This document shows, piece by piece, positions 1 through 5,293 of a stretch of 5,927 nucleotides of DNA. Made by a program: the position numbers and the translations under genes. The notes under the pieces are model-generated. The model made no database searches and was not told where the DNA came from. It saw only the letters and a list, made by a program, of their open reading frames with translations. The DNA is taken from positions 1 to 5,927 of the forward strand of contig JAGGZZ010000192.1 of the NCBI GenBank assembly GCA_021161765.1. The letters are read 5' to 3'. Position 1 is the first letter of the stretch, and each line of letters begins with the position of its first letter. Source of the stretch: Candidatus Methanophagales archaeon (lineage in GTDB: Archaea > Halobacteriota > Syntropharchaeia > Alkanophagales > Methanospirareceae).

Positions 1-23
1 ATTTTTAACATGAAATAAAAAAG

Positions 24-39
24 TGTGACCCACGTCACA
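24..39. promoter_or_regulatory. CRP/FNR-like palindrome upstream of the inhibitor gene
   Basis: The sequence is TGTGAC, a 4-base spacer, then GTCACA, so it fits TGTGA-N6-TCACA exactly. A second, overlapping inverted pair is CACGT (31-35) with ACGTG (43-47). It lies about 60 bases ahead of the TATA box of the chagasin gene, a position typical of an upstream activator site. It could equally serve a gene beyond the left edge. The match to the bacterial CRP consensus is seen directly; that any regulator binds it here is inference. Confidence 0.35.
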
Positions 40-96
40 ATAACGTGAGGGCATTAATTTTTTTCAATTGGATACAACTTCACTTTGCTCGCAAGC

Positions 97-133
97 TTTT
101 ATATATGGTGTCCAATATACATGAATTGGGGGT
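97..133 (+). promoter_or_regulatory. TATA box and ribosome site of the chagasin-family gene
   Basis: TTTTATATA at 97-105 is a good archaeal box A. Transcription would start about 25 bases later, near 125-130, leaving a very short leader. GGGGGT at 128-133 resembles the archaeal GGAGGT ribosome site and ends 5 bases before the ATG at 139. This placement argues against the in-frame starts at 85 (TTG) and 121 (ATG), which lie before or at the expected transcript start. The box is flanked by a near-perfect inverted pair, TTGGATAC (68-75) and GTGTCCAA (108-115), a possible operator. Confidence 0.55.
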
Positions 134-138
134 ATTTT

Positions 139-552
139 ATGATGGAAAAAAGGGCGTATATCATTGGCGGAGTGCTTCTCGCTCTACTGCTCGTAGTTGC
201 GGTTTTGATGGTGTATGGTCCTGTCCCCCGCGAGGTGCAGCTCACTGCGGCTGACAACGGTAGCGAAATCGAACTCAAGAAAAATCAAGCTCTGGTCATC
301 ACCCTGGAAGCGAATCCAACCACTGGCTACACATGGGATGTGGTGGGACCTCGTGATGAGCAAGTCCTGCGGCAAGTGGGAGAAATAGAATTTAAGCCGG
401 AATCCGACCTCATCGGTGCCGGAGGTGTGCAAATCATCAGGTTTGAGGTTGTAAATGCAGGTCGGGCATCCCTTAAATTGATCTATCACCGCCCCTGGGA
501 AACGGATGTGGAACCGCTGAAAACTTTCGCCATACAAGTGCTCGCACGCTGA
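139..552 (+). CDS. Membrane-anchored chagasin-like cysteine-peptidase inhibitor (MEROPS I42)
   Basis: This 137-residue protein is predicted to inhibit papain-like (C1) cysteine peptidases by inserting three loops into the active-site cleft. All three family motifs are visible: NPTTGYTW at residues 59-66, GAGGVQIIRF at 93-102, and the HRPWE loop at 117-121. The N-terminus MMEKR is followed by a strongly hydrophobic segment at about 7-26, with no obvious cleavage or lipobox site. The inhibitor domain (about 33-137) is therefore probably tethered to the outer face of the membrane as a single-pass N-in/C-out protein. Tandem ATGs at 139 and 142 are both possible starts; 139 is preferred because of the TATA box and the GGGGGT just upstream. 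No peptidase is encoded in the window, so the target is unknown. Family assignment is secure; physiological role (self-protection or defence against foreign peptidases) is inference. Confidence 0.9.
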   Translation: MMEKRAYIIGGVLLALLLVVAVLMVYGPVPREVQLTAADNGSEIELKKNQALVITLEANPTTGYTWDVVGPRDEQVLRQVGEIEFKPESDLIGAGGVQIIRFEVVNAGRASLKLIYHRPWETDVEPLKTFAIQVLAR

Positions 553-554
553 TA

Positions 555-578
555 TGCCAAAATTGCATTGGCACTTTT
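555..578 (+). terminator. Weak hairpin with T-run after the inhibitor gene
   Basis: TGCCAA (555-560) pairs with TTGGCA (568-573) around a 7-base loop, and TTTT follows at 575-578. It begins 3 bases after the stop codon. The six-base-pair stem and short T-run are modest, so this is a candidate 3' end signal only. Confidence 0.25.
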
Positions 579-628
579 GAATGTTTAGATGGCGAAATGG
601 TTACGTTAGCTGGGAATTTTTGAAGTTT

Positions 629-757
629 TATTCCTTCCTTTTGGTCAGATATAAACGCCTCGTCATGTGCAACTCTGCTTCTGATATTATTTACAAACCT
701 AACAGCCTCAACTATCCTGCCAATCCGTTCTTCATCAATCTTCCCCTTTCCCTTTGC
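629..757 (-). pseudogene. Possible HEPN-like gene remnant directly behind hsp20
   Basis: Immediately after the Hsp20 TGA stop, and in the same frame, the minus strand stays open for 94 codons (down to 476). The first 43 or so codons read like real protein: a charged amphipathic stretch IDEERIGRIVEAVRFV followed by NNIRSRVAHDEAF. RSRVAH is an RX4H motif like that of HEPN ribonucleases and their relatives. Codon use (ATA, AGG, AGA) matches the neighbours. There is no ATG, GTG or TTG before the motif, and no stop-free link upstream, so it cannot be a normal separate gene. The likeliest reading is a decayed C-terminal fragment. Stop readthrough from hsp20, an unusual ATT start behind the purine-rich run after the stop, or chance are alternatives. 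Beyond about codon 43 the translation loses protein-like character and runs antisense into the inhibitor gene. Confidence 0.3.
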
Positions 758-1414
758 TCAATCCAGCGATATGGTAGTCTTCTTCTTCTCGCCCCCTTTC
801 TTTGTTATCCGCACGCTGAGCACGCCGTTTTTATACGTCGCCTTTGCCGTTTCGGGCCTTACCGGCATGTCAAAGGGTATCTCCTTGGAGTACTTTTTCT
901 CGTTTTCCGTTCTTATTTCCAGCGAGTCTTCGGTTGCATGCAGCTTTATATCCTTCTTCTCGACACCGGGCAATTCCGCTACGACTTCGTACGAATTCTT
1001 CTGCTCCATCACATCTATTAAAGGCTCGCGCTCGCCTCCTGGGACGGGCTCTATTCTCCTGTACGAAGGTTTTATATTCCCGAACTCCTTTATCTCCGGC
1101 TCCTTCCCCGGCTCCTTTGTATAGGAGAATCCGTAAATGAAAGGCCCGTATCTTCTTACCTTTCCTTCCGGCGTCTCTTCCTCCGTTACAAAATCCTTGT
1201 ACTCATCGGGCAATTCCTCCTCTAATCTCCGCGTCATGTCCTCAAATGGGTCTCTTAGCCACCCCTCGATGTCCGCCGGTTCTTTCCTTCGCCTTCTCGC
1301 GAGTTCCTCCTCAAAAGGAGGTCCCAGAGGCAGTCTTCTCGTCTCCTCGAACATCCGTTCCATGTACTTTTCCATCAGATCAAATATTGAGGGTCTTCTT
1401 CTTCTTTCCGCCAT
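758..1414 (-). CDS. Hsp20/alpha-crystallin small heat-shock protein
   Basis: This 218-residue protein is a small heat-shock chaperone expected to form oligomers that hold unfolding proteins in the cytoplasm without ATP. The alpha-crystallin domain spans about 131-205, with VAELPGVEKKDIKL at 145-158 and the signature YKNGVLSVRI at 194-203. ISL near the C-terminus (215-217) resembles the I-X-I/V tail that docks into neighbouring subunits. The N-terminal arm is long and highly charged (RRRR at 4-7, ARRRRKE at 39-45). The segment GPFIYGFSYTK at 90-100 resembles a stretch common in archaeal members. At 218 residues it is longer than the usual 140-170, mostly because of the N-terminal arm. The ATG is preceded by GAAGGTGA at 1426-1433, an 11-base spacing. 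It is divergent from the zinc-protein gene and shares its promoter region. Confidence 0.93.
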   Translation of the reverse strand: MAERRRRPSIFDLMEKYMERMFEETRRLPLGPPFEEELARRRRKEPADIEGWLRDPFEDMTRRLEEELPDEYKDFVTEEETPEGKVRRYGPFIYGFSYTKEPGKEPEIKEFGNIKPSYRRIEPVPGGEREPLIDVMEQKNSYEVVAELPGVEKKDIKLHATEDSLEIRTENEKKYSKEIPFDMPVRPETAKATYKNGVLSVRITKKGGEKKKTTISLD

Positions 1415-1425
1415 GTTTTATTATT

Positions 1426-1464
1426 TCACCTTCTATACATAAAAAGTTTTGTTCCGTTTTAATT
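1426..1464 (-). promoter_or_regulatory. Candidate hsp20 promoter and ribosome site
   Basis: On the minus strand GAAGGTGA (1426-1433) is a good ribosome site. Two TATA-like boxes lie upstream. AATTAAAA (1457-1464) would give a leader of roughly 20 bases that includes the ribosome site. TTTTTATGTATA (1434-1445) is a closer match but would start transcription almost at the ATG, after the ribosome site. I cannot decide between them by eye. A third AT-rich run, TTTTTAAAAC (1486-1495), lies further up. No recognised heat-shock operator was seen. Confidence 0.35.
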
Positions 1465-1564
1465 CGGCGTTTTTTGTTACGAATGTTTTAAAAAATTGGA
1501 TATTTTAAATGAATACAAAATATTTAGGCATCTCACAATTGGAACGGTTAAAAAAAACGAAAAA

Positions 1565-1602
1565 TTTAAATAGTCGTAATTTAGATGGGTTATATGGTGA
1601 GG
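1565..1602 (+). promoter_or_regulatory. TATA box and ribosome site of the zinc-protein gene
   Basis: TTTAAATA at 1565-1572, preceded by an A-rich BRE-like run, predicts a transcript start near 1593. GGTGAGG at 1596-1602 matches the archaeal ribosome-site core and ends 7 bases before the ATG at 1610. The leader would be under 20 bases. Confidence 0.55.
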
Positions 1603-1609
1603 AAAAGAA

Positions 1610-1870
1610 ATGGCACAAGGACGTTGTTATGTATGCAATGAGACGTTTGCAGCAAAGGACAAGGACGCAGCAATAGATAAAGTAGTGGAACATATGATGG
1701 AAGCGCATCATGGTTGGCTCTGGGGGGATGCAATGCAGACGAAAAATACGTTTGAGAAATGCCCGGTATGCGGCGCCGCCTTGGGTAAACTGTATGCCAA
1801 GTGCCCCAGTTGCGGTGCAGACCTCATAGAGCAATACGCGAGAAAGGTAGCTGCGGGATACGTACACTAA
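1610..1870 (+). CDS. Small zinc-binding protein with treble Cys/His clusters
   Basis: This 86-residue soluble protein has no recognised function. Its N-terminal part has C6-x2-C9 followed by H28 and H33/H34, a C2H2-like arrangement on a predicted helix (AAIDKVVEHMMEAHHG). The pattern recalls DUF1059-type small archaeal proteins, although I cannot confirm membership. The C-terminal part is a zinc ribbon with CPVCG (51-55) and CPSCG (65-69), ten residues between the knuckles. At least two zinc ions are therefore likely. The ribosome site GGTGAGG and TATA box support the start. The gene stands alone between the divergent hsp20 and a strong terminator, so it is probably a single-gene transcript. 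Nucleic-acid or protein binding is plausible from the fold but is inference. Confidence 0.8.
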   Translation: MAQGRCYVCNETFAAKDKDAAIDKVVEHMMEAHHGWLWGDAMQTKNTFEKCPVCGAALGKLYAKCPSCGADLIEQYARKVAAGYVH

Positions 1871-1896
1871 AGTAGAGAGAGGAAGTTAAGAAGGGG

Positions 1897-1925
1897 GAGG
1901 GCTCTTGCGAGTCCTCTTATTTTTT
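1897..1925 (+). terminator. Hairpin terminator after the zinc-protein gene
   Basis: GAGGGCTC (1897-1904) pairs with GAGTCCTC (1909-1916) around the tetraloop TTGC, giving eight pairs including one G-U. A T-rich tract follows at 1917-1925. It lies 26 bases after the stop codon and looks like a factor-independent terminator; T-rich tracts alone also terminate archaeal transcription. Confidence 0.75.
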
Positions 1926-1939
1926 CCCGTTATTTTAGC

Positions 1940-2025
1940 TTAACCGTATTGATTCTTATCCCCTGTGTTAATCTGCGGTTAATAATTTTTAATTAGTTAA
2001 AACAGTAAAGTTTATAGCGGTTAAT
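1940..2025. promoter_or_regulatory. Three-copy CGGTTAA operator candidate ahead of lrp
   Basis: TTAACCG occurs at 1940-1946, and its complement CGGTTAA at 1976-1982 and 2018-2024. The last two are part of a perfect 9-base direct repeat, GCGGTTAAT (1975-1983 and 2017-2025), spaced exactly 42 bases, about four helical turns. The final copy begins at the end of the TATA box and covers the gap to the transcript start, where a bound protein would block polymerase. Lrp/AsnC proteins often control their own genes through helically phased sites, so autoregulation is a reasonable inference. Confidence 0.45.
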
Positions 2026-2040
2026 GTATCTAAGAAGGGA
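2011..2040 (+). promoter_or_regulatory. TATA box and ribosome site of the Lrp gene
   Basis: TTTATAG at 2011-2017 with a TAAAG-like BRE predicts a start near 2036-2040. The purine run AGAAGGGA (2033-2040) is the candidate ribosome site if the transcript begins slightly earlier; otherwise the message is nearly leaderless. Either way the in-frame ATG at 2024 lies too close to the TATA box to be used. Confidence 0.5.
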
Positions 2041-2071
2041 TAAAATGGATAAAATGGATAAATTAGATAAG
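2039..2071 (+). repeat. 9-base tandem repeat carrying two start codons
   Basis: GATAAAATG is repeated exactly twice (2039-2047, 2048-2056), followed by the degenerate GATAAATTA and the partial GATAAG. Each full unit ends in an in-frame ATG, giving the protein start MDKMDKLDKR. A change in copy number would keep the frame but alter the distance between the ribosome site and start codon. Confidence 0.7.
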
Positions 2072-2497
2072 AGAATATTGGAAGAACTCCAGTTGGATTC
2101 TCGCAATTCGTTCACGAAGATTGCGCAGAAGATAGGGGTGAGCACGGCTACTGTAAGCGAGAGAGTGAAAAGGATGACGGAAAAAGGCATTATTTGTGGT
2201 TATACCGCGGTTCTCAATACCTCTGAACTTGGCCTGGTCACGTTAATCACAAAGATAAAAACCAAGCCGGGATATAATAGTATTCAAGAGGTGGGGGAAG
2301 CGATAGCGGAAATGGCAGGGAGTTGCTGCGTTCACCACGTAACCGGCGATTGTGACCTGATTGTCATCTCTAAGTGCGTTGGCTATGATAAATGCGGAAT
2401 GATAATCGAGAAGATAAAGGAAATCGAAGGTGTGGAAAGCATAGACGCGGAACTCGTGCTAAAAACGCTGAAGGAAGAGCTCAAGGTTGAGCTGTGA
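2045..2497 (+). CDS. Lrp/AsnC-family transcriptional regulator, cysteine-rich
   Basis: The 150-residue protein matches the family's usual length. The N-terminal helix-turn-helix (about 7-55) shows LDKRILEELQLDSRNSFTKI, then IGVSTATVSERVKRM with the recognition helix near 33-44, and the typical GIICGYTAVLN linker (48-58). The C-terminal RAM domain (about 64-138) forms the dimer/octamer and ligand pocket; its hallmark appears as VTGDCDLIVIS (99-109). Six cysteines (51, 94, 95, 103, 111, 117) are unusual, with C103 inside the GDxD ligand-pocket motif and a CC pair at 94-95, so redox or metal sensing is conceivable. Start 2045 fits the promoter; 2054 (147 residues) is an alternative. No amino-acid metabolism gene is adjacent, so regulon and ligand cannot be inferred. 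It likely controls itself through the CGGTTAA sites. Confidence 0.93.
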   Translation: MDKMDKLDKRILEELQLDSRNSFTKIAQKIGVSTATVSERVKRMTEKGIICGYTAVLNTSELGLVTLITKIKTKPGYNSIQEVGEAIAEMAGSCCVHHVTGDCDLIVISKCVGYDKCGMIIEKIKEIEGVESIDAELVLKTLKEELKVEL

Positions 2498-2509
2498 GTT
2501 TGTTTAGCT

Positions 2510-2669
2510 AACCACAAGATTACACAACACTTTTTCTTTTTTACAAAAAGAAAACCTGTGCTAAAAGAAAAACAAAGAGAATGTTTTTAGTCAAGGTTTT
2601 TACCGAAGGTAAAAAAGTTGGGTAAAGCTTTTCTTTCTAAGAAAAGGTTTCTTGTGAAATCTCGTGGTT
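2510..2669. repeat. 160-base palindromic, MITE-like non-coding element
   Basis: The space between the convergent lrp and mutS genes is almost filled by one structured element. Its ends, AACCACAAGATTACACAA (2510-2527) and the complement of 2652-2669, match at 16 of 18 positions. Inside are three perfect AT-rich hairpins, each with a 3-base loop: 2532-2554 (10 base pairs), 2597-2615 (8) and 2628-2646 (8, extendable across one mismatch). The first and third hairpins share a TTTTCTT...AAGAAAA-like core and mirror each other, so the whole is a degenerate long palindrome. No obvious target duplication flanks it and no protein is encoded. It ends two bases from the mutS stop codon. It may be a non-autonomous mobile repeat, a bidirectional terminator, or both. 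Confidence 0.55.
2531..2554 (+). terminator. T-rich hairpin terminator of lrp
   Basis: A pyrimidine run TTTTTCTTTTTT (2531-2542) begins 34 bases after the lrp stop and is also the left arm of a 10-base-pair hairpin with AAAAAGAAAA (2545-2554). T-runs of this kind are sufficient for archaeal RNA polymerase termination. In the opposite direction the hairpin at 2628-2646 followed by T6 (complement of 2611-2616) could do the same for mutS. Confidence 0.5.
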
Positions 2670-2671
2670 TT

Positions 2672-5272
2672 TTACGTTATTTTTTTCTTCATTTCATACA
2701 GCTTATTCAACGCCTCTATCGGCGAAATCTTTTCCAAATTTATTGATTTTAACTCATCAACCACCGGATGCGTCTGCACCACGTATTCCTTCTTCGTTTC
2801 TACTTCCTTTTCTTCCTCTTCTTTCCTCTCCAGGCCTTCTCCTTCCTTTCCCACTTCACTTTCCATCCTCCGCAAAACGCTTTTTGCTGATTCTATTACC
2901 TCCTCAGGCAGCCCTGCCAATTTCGCAACCTGAATCCCATAGCTTTTTGAGCCTCTTCCTTCCACGACTTTCCGCACGAAAAATATCTCATCACCCGCTT
3001 CTTTTATCGAAACATTGTAGCAGTTTGTGTTATCAAGCGCATCAGCCAGCTCCGTGAGTTCGTAGAAATGCGTTGCGAACATCGTCTTCGCTTTTAGCCT
3101 CGTATTAACATATTCGCCCACTGACCATGCGATACTGACGCCGTCCAGCGTGCTCGTGCCTCGTCCGATTTCATCGAGAATTACCAGGCTTCGGTCTGTC
3201 GCATTGTTCAATATGTTTGCCGTCTCGCTCATCTCCACCATGAACGAGCTCTGACCCATCGAAAGGTCATCATAAGCGCCCACGCGGGTGAATATCCGGT
3301 CTACAACGCCTATTTTCGCTTCCCGCGCGGGTACGAACGCCCCAAGCTGCGACATCAGCACGATTAAAGCCGTCTGGCGCATGAACGTACTTTTTCCGCT
3401 CATGTTTGGTCCCGTAATAACCATCAACCGGTTATGTTCGTCCAGATGAACGTCATTTGGCACGAACCCTTCCTTTACTTCCTTCTCCACCACCGGATGC
3501 CTGCCTTCTCGTATCACAATCTCATCACTCGCATCCACTACCGGACAGCAATACCCGTTTTCCGCGGCAACTTCTGCAAAAGCCAGGAGCATATCGAGCT
3601 CGGCAACGGAATTCGCAGCTTCTTGAATCTCTTTTGCTCGTTTTCCCACTGCTTTCCGTATCTGCTCGAACAGCTCGTACTCCAGTTCCTTTATTCTTTC
3701 TTCTGCACTCAACGCTTTCGCTTCGTAATCCTTCAATTCCTCCGTTACATACCGTTCCGCCTCGGTAAGCGTCTGTTTTCTGATATACGTTTCCGGTACT
3801 TTCCCAGCCCACGATTTCCGCACTTCGATGTAATACCCAAAAACCTTGTTGTAACCGACTTTAAGCGATTTTATCCCGGTGCGTGCTTTCTCGTGCGCTT
3901 CAAATTCCGCTAACCATTTTCTCCCTTCGTGTTTTATTTTTCTCAGTTCGTCCAGCTCAGCATTGAAACCCTCTTTTAGCAATCCGCCTTCCTTTATTGT
4001 CGCCGGTGGCTCCTCTATTATGCCGCGTTCTATCAAATCCACGATAGCCGAGAAGTCCTTTGACCGTAGCGATTTCAAAATGGTTTTTGTCTTTTCCGCA
4101 CGGCATTTGTTCAACAACGTCTGCAAATCGTTTATTTGCCGTAGCGACCGTTTAAGCAGCACTAAATCCTTCCCATTCGCATTCCCAAACGTGATCCTAC
4201 TTATTATCCGCTCGACATCGTACACTTCGCTGAAGACGTCCTTTAACGATTCTCGCAGCAGTATATCCGCATAAAACTCGTTTACTACCTCTTCTCTTCT
4301 TTTTATCTCCCCCGTATCGAGCAAAGGGAACTGTAAATTCTTTTTCAGCCGTCTTGAACCCATTCCCGTGCGTGTTTTGTCCAGCACACCGACAAGCGTC
4401 CCTCGCAGGGTTCCATCGCGGATATTATTGAATATTTCCAGGTTTCGCACGGTAACACTGTCCAAAACCATATAATCGGAGACAAAGAAAGTCTTAGGTG
4501 TTTTTATATGTGACAGCATGCGCTTTTGTGTATCGCGTAGATAAGAAATCACGGCTCCTGCCGCGGTTATGCCCGCCTTGAGCTCAGCACAGCCAAAGCC
4601 ATCGAGCGAAATCACACCAAAATGGTTTATCAGCGTGGTATAGGCATTTTTATAATCGAAATAGTAGTCGTCATAACGTGAAATGGTGCAGGTACCCATA
4701 TCCCGCTCAAGGTCAGGTTCCAGCTCAAGCGAATCGGGCAGGATTATCTCCGCGGGTTTCTCCCGGTCTATCTCATTCAGCAGTGACGAATGCGATTCGT
4801 CATCCTCTAACTCAGTCAATAAAAACTCGCCTGTTGAGACGTCAACGATCGCGATACCGACCTTGCCATCCATCATGTTCACACACATCAGGTAATTGCT
4901 GATTCGCTCCTCTAAGAAGGAATCCTCAATGACCGTACCGGGCGTAATCAGCCGCACGACCTCTCTCGTTTCTACGTCTTTTCGCGCTTTATCCCACACC
5001 TGTTCGCATATAGCCACCTTGTAGCCTTTCGTGATTAACTGTCGTATGTAAGGTGTTACCGCATGGAACGGCACGCCAGCCATCGGTGTTCTCTTAGCTG
5101 CACCTTTACCCCTGCCTGTCGCGGTTAAAGTGATGTTCAGCTCCCTGGCGGCTATTTTTGCGTCTTCACCGAAGGTTTCGTAAAAGTCGCCGACACGAAA
5201 AAGTAGTATGGCATCATGGTGTTTCTCTTTTATTTTGTAGTATTGCTGCATCATGGGTGTTGTTTCTGGCAT
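2672..5272 (-). CDS. mutS: DNA mismatch repair protein MutS (MutS1 type)
   Basis: This full-length 866-residue protein recognises mispaired or looped DNA and signals repair with ATP-driven clamp movement. Domain I carries the mismatch-reading GDFYE at 28-32 (F30 wedge, E32). Domain II is about 125-250, the core/lever about 268-565 and the clamp about 430-520, with VFGYYIEVRKS at 477-487. The ATPase has Walker A GPNMSGKST (621-629), YDDLSMGQSSFMVEM (667-681), Walker B LVILDEIGRGTSTLDG (696-711) and ATHFYEL (733-739). A charged linker at 805-829 leads to a C-terminal segment SPIEALNKLYEMKKK, typical of the bacterial dimer/tetramer region. All key residues are intact. Start is supported by GAGGAGG at 5283-5289, ten bases upstream. 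This bacterial-type MutS is patchy in archaea and usually explained by transfer; no mutL is in the window. It lies 21 bases behind the PIN gene and is probably co-transcribed with it. Confidence 0.97.
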   Translation of the reverse strand: MPETTPMMQQYYKIKEKHHDAILLFRVGDFYETFGEDAKIAARELNITLTATGRGKGAAKRTPMAGVPFHAVTPYIRQLITKGYKVAICEQVWDKARKDVETREVVRLITPGTVIEDSFLEERISNYLMCVNMMDGKVGIAIVDVSTGEFLLTELEDDESHSSLLNEIDREKPAEIILPDSLELEPDLERDMGTCTISRYDDYYFDYKNAYTTLINHFGVISLDGFGCAELKAGITAAGAVISYLRDTQKRMLSHIKTPKTFFVSDYMVLDSVTVRNLEIFNNIRDGTLRGTLVGVLDKTRTGMGSRRLKKNLQFPLLDTGEIKRREEVVNEFYADILLRESLKDVFSEVYDVERIISRITFGNANGKDLVLLKRSLRQINDLQTLLNKCRAEKTKTILKSLRSKDFSAIVDLIERGIIEEPPATIKEGGLLKEGFNAELDELRKIKHEGRKWLAEFEAHEKARTGIKSLKVGYNKVFGYYIEVRKSWAGKVPETYIRKQTLTEAERYVTEELKDYEAKALSAEERIKELEYELFEQIRKAVGKRAKEIQEAANSVAELDMLLAFAEVAAENGYCCPVVDASDEIVIREGRHPVVEKEVKEGFVPNDVHLDEHNRLMVITGPNMSGKSTFMRQTALIVLMSQLGAFVPAREAKIGVVDRIFTRVGAYDDLSMGQSSFMVEMSETANILNNATDRSLVILDEIGRGTSTLDGVSIAWSVGEYVNTRLKAKTMFATHFYELTELADALDNTNCYNVSIKEAGDEIFFVRKVVEGRGSKSYGIQVAKLAGLPEEVIESAKSVLRRMESEVGKEGEGLERKEEEEKEVETKKEYVVQTHPVVDELKSINLEKISPIEALNKLYEMKKKIT

Positions 5273-5293
5273 TGATGTTTTTCCTCCTCTATA

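Noticed and set aside
45..254. A 69-codon plus-strand frame overlapping the inhibitor start
   Set aside because: It starts before the TATA box and overlaps the inhibitor gene in another frame with no protein-like features.
184..537. A 117-codon minus-strand frame opposite the inhibitor gene
   Set aside because: It is an antisense shadow; the plus strand carries all three chagasin motifs.
581..1021. A 146-codon plus-strand frame
   Set aside because: It runs antisense over the C-terminal half of hsp20, is rich in Phe/Leu/Tyr/Arg with no domain, and has no ribosome site.
771..1491. Several overlapping plus-strand frames across hsp20
   Set aside because: They are Ser/Phe/Pro-rich antisense shadows of the clearly coding hsp20 frame.
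1505..1867. A 120-codon minus-strand frame opposite the zinc protein
   Set aside because: The plus-strand frame has paired CxxC motifs, promoter, ribosome site and terminator; the antisense frame has no recognisable features.
2024..2044. Earlier start for the Lrp gene
   Set aside because: The ATG at 2024 is only about seven bases after the TATA box, upstream of the expected transcript start, and would add residues absent from typical family members.
2532..2646. CRISPR-like spaced repeats
   Set aside because: The three hairpins differ in sequence and spacing, and are inverted rather than direct repeats; there are no uniform spacers.
3434..4274. Long plus-strand frames inside mutS
   Set aside because: They are antisense to an intact mutS and have low-complexity Phe/Ser/Arg composition.
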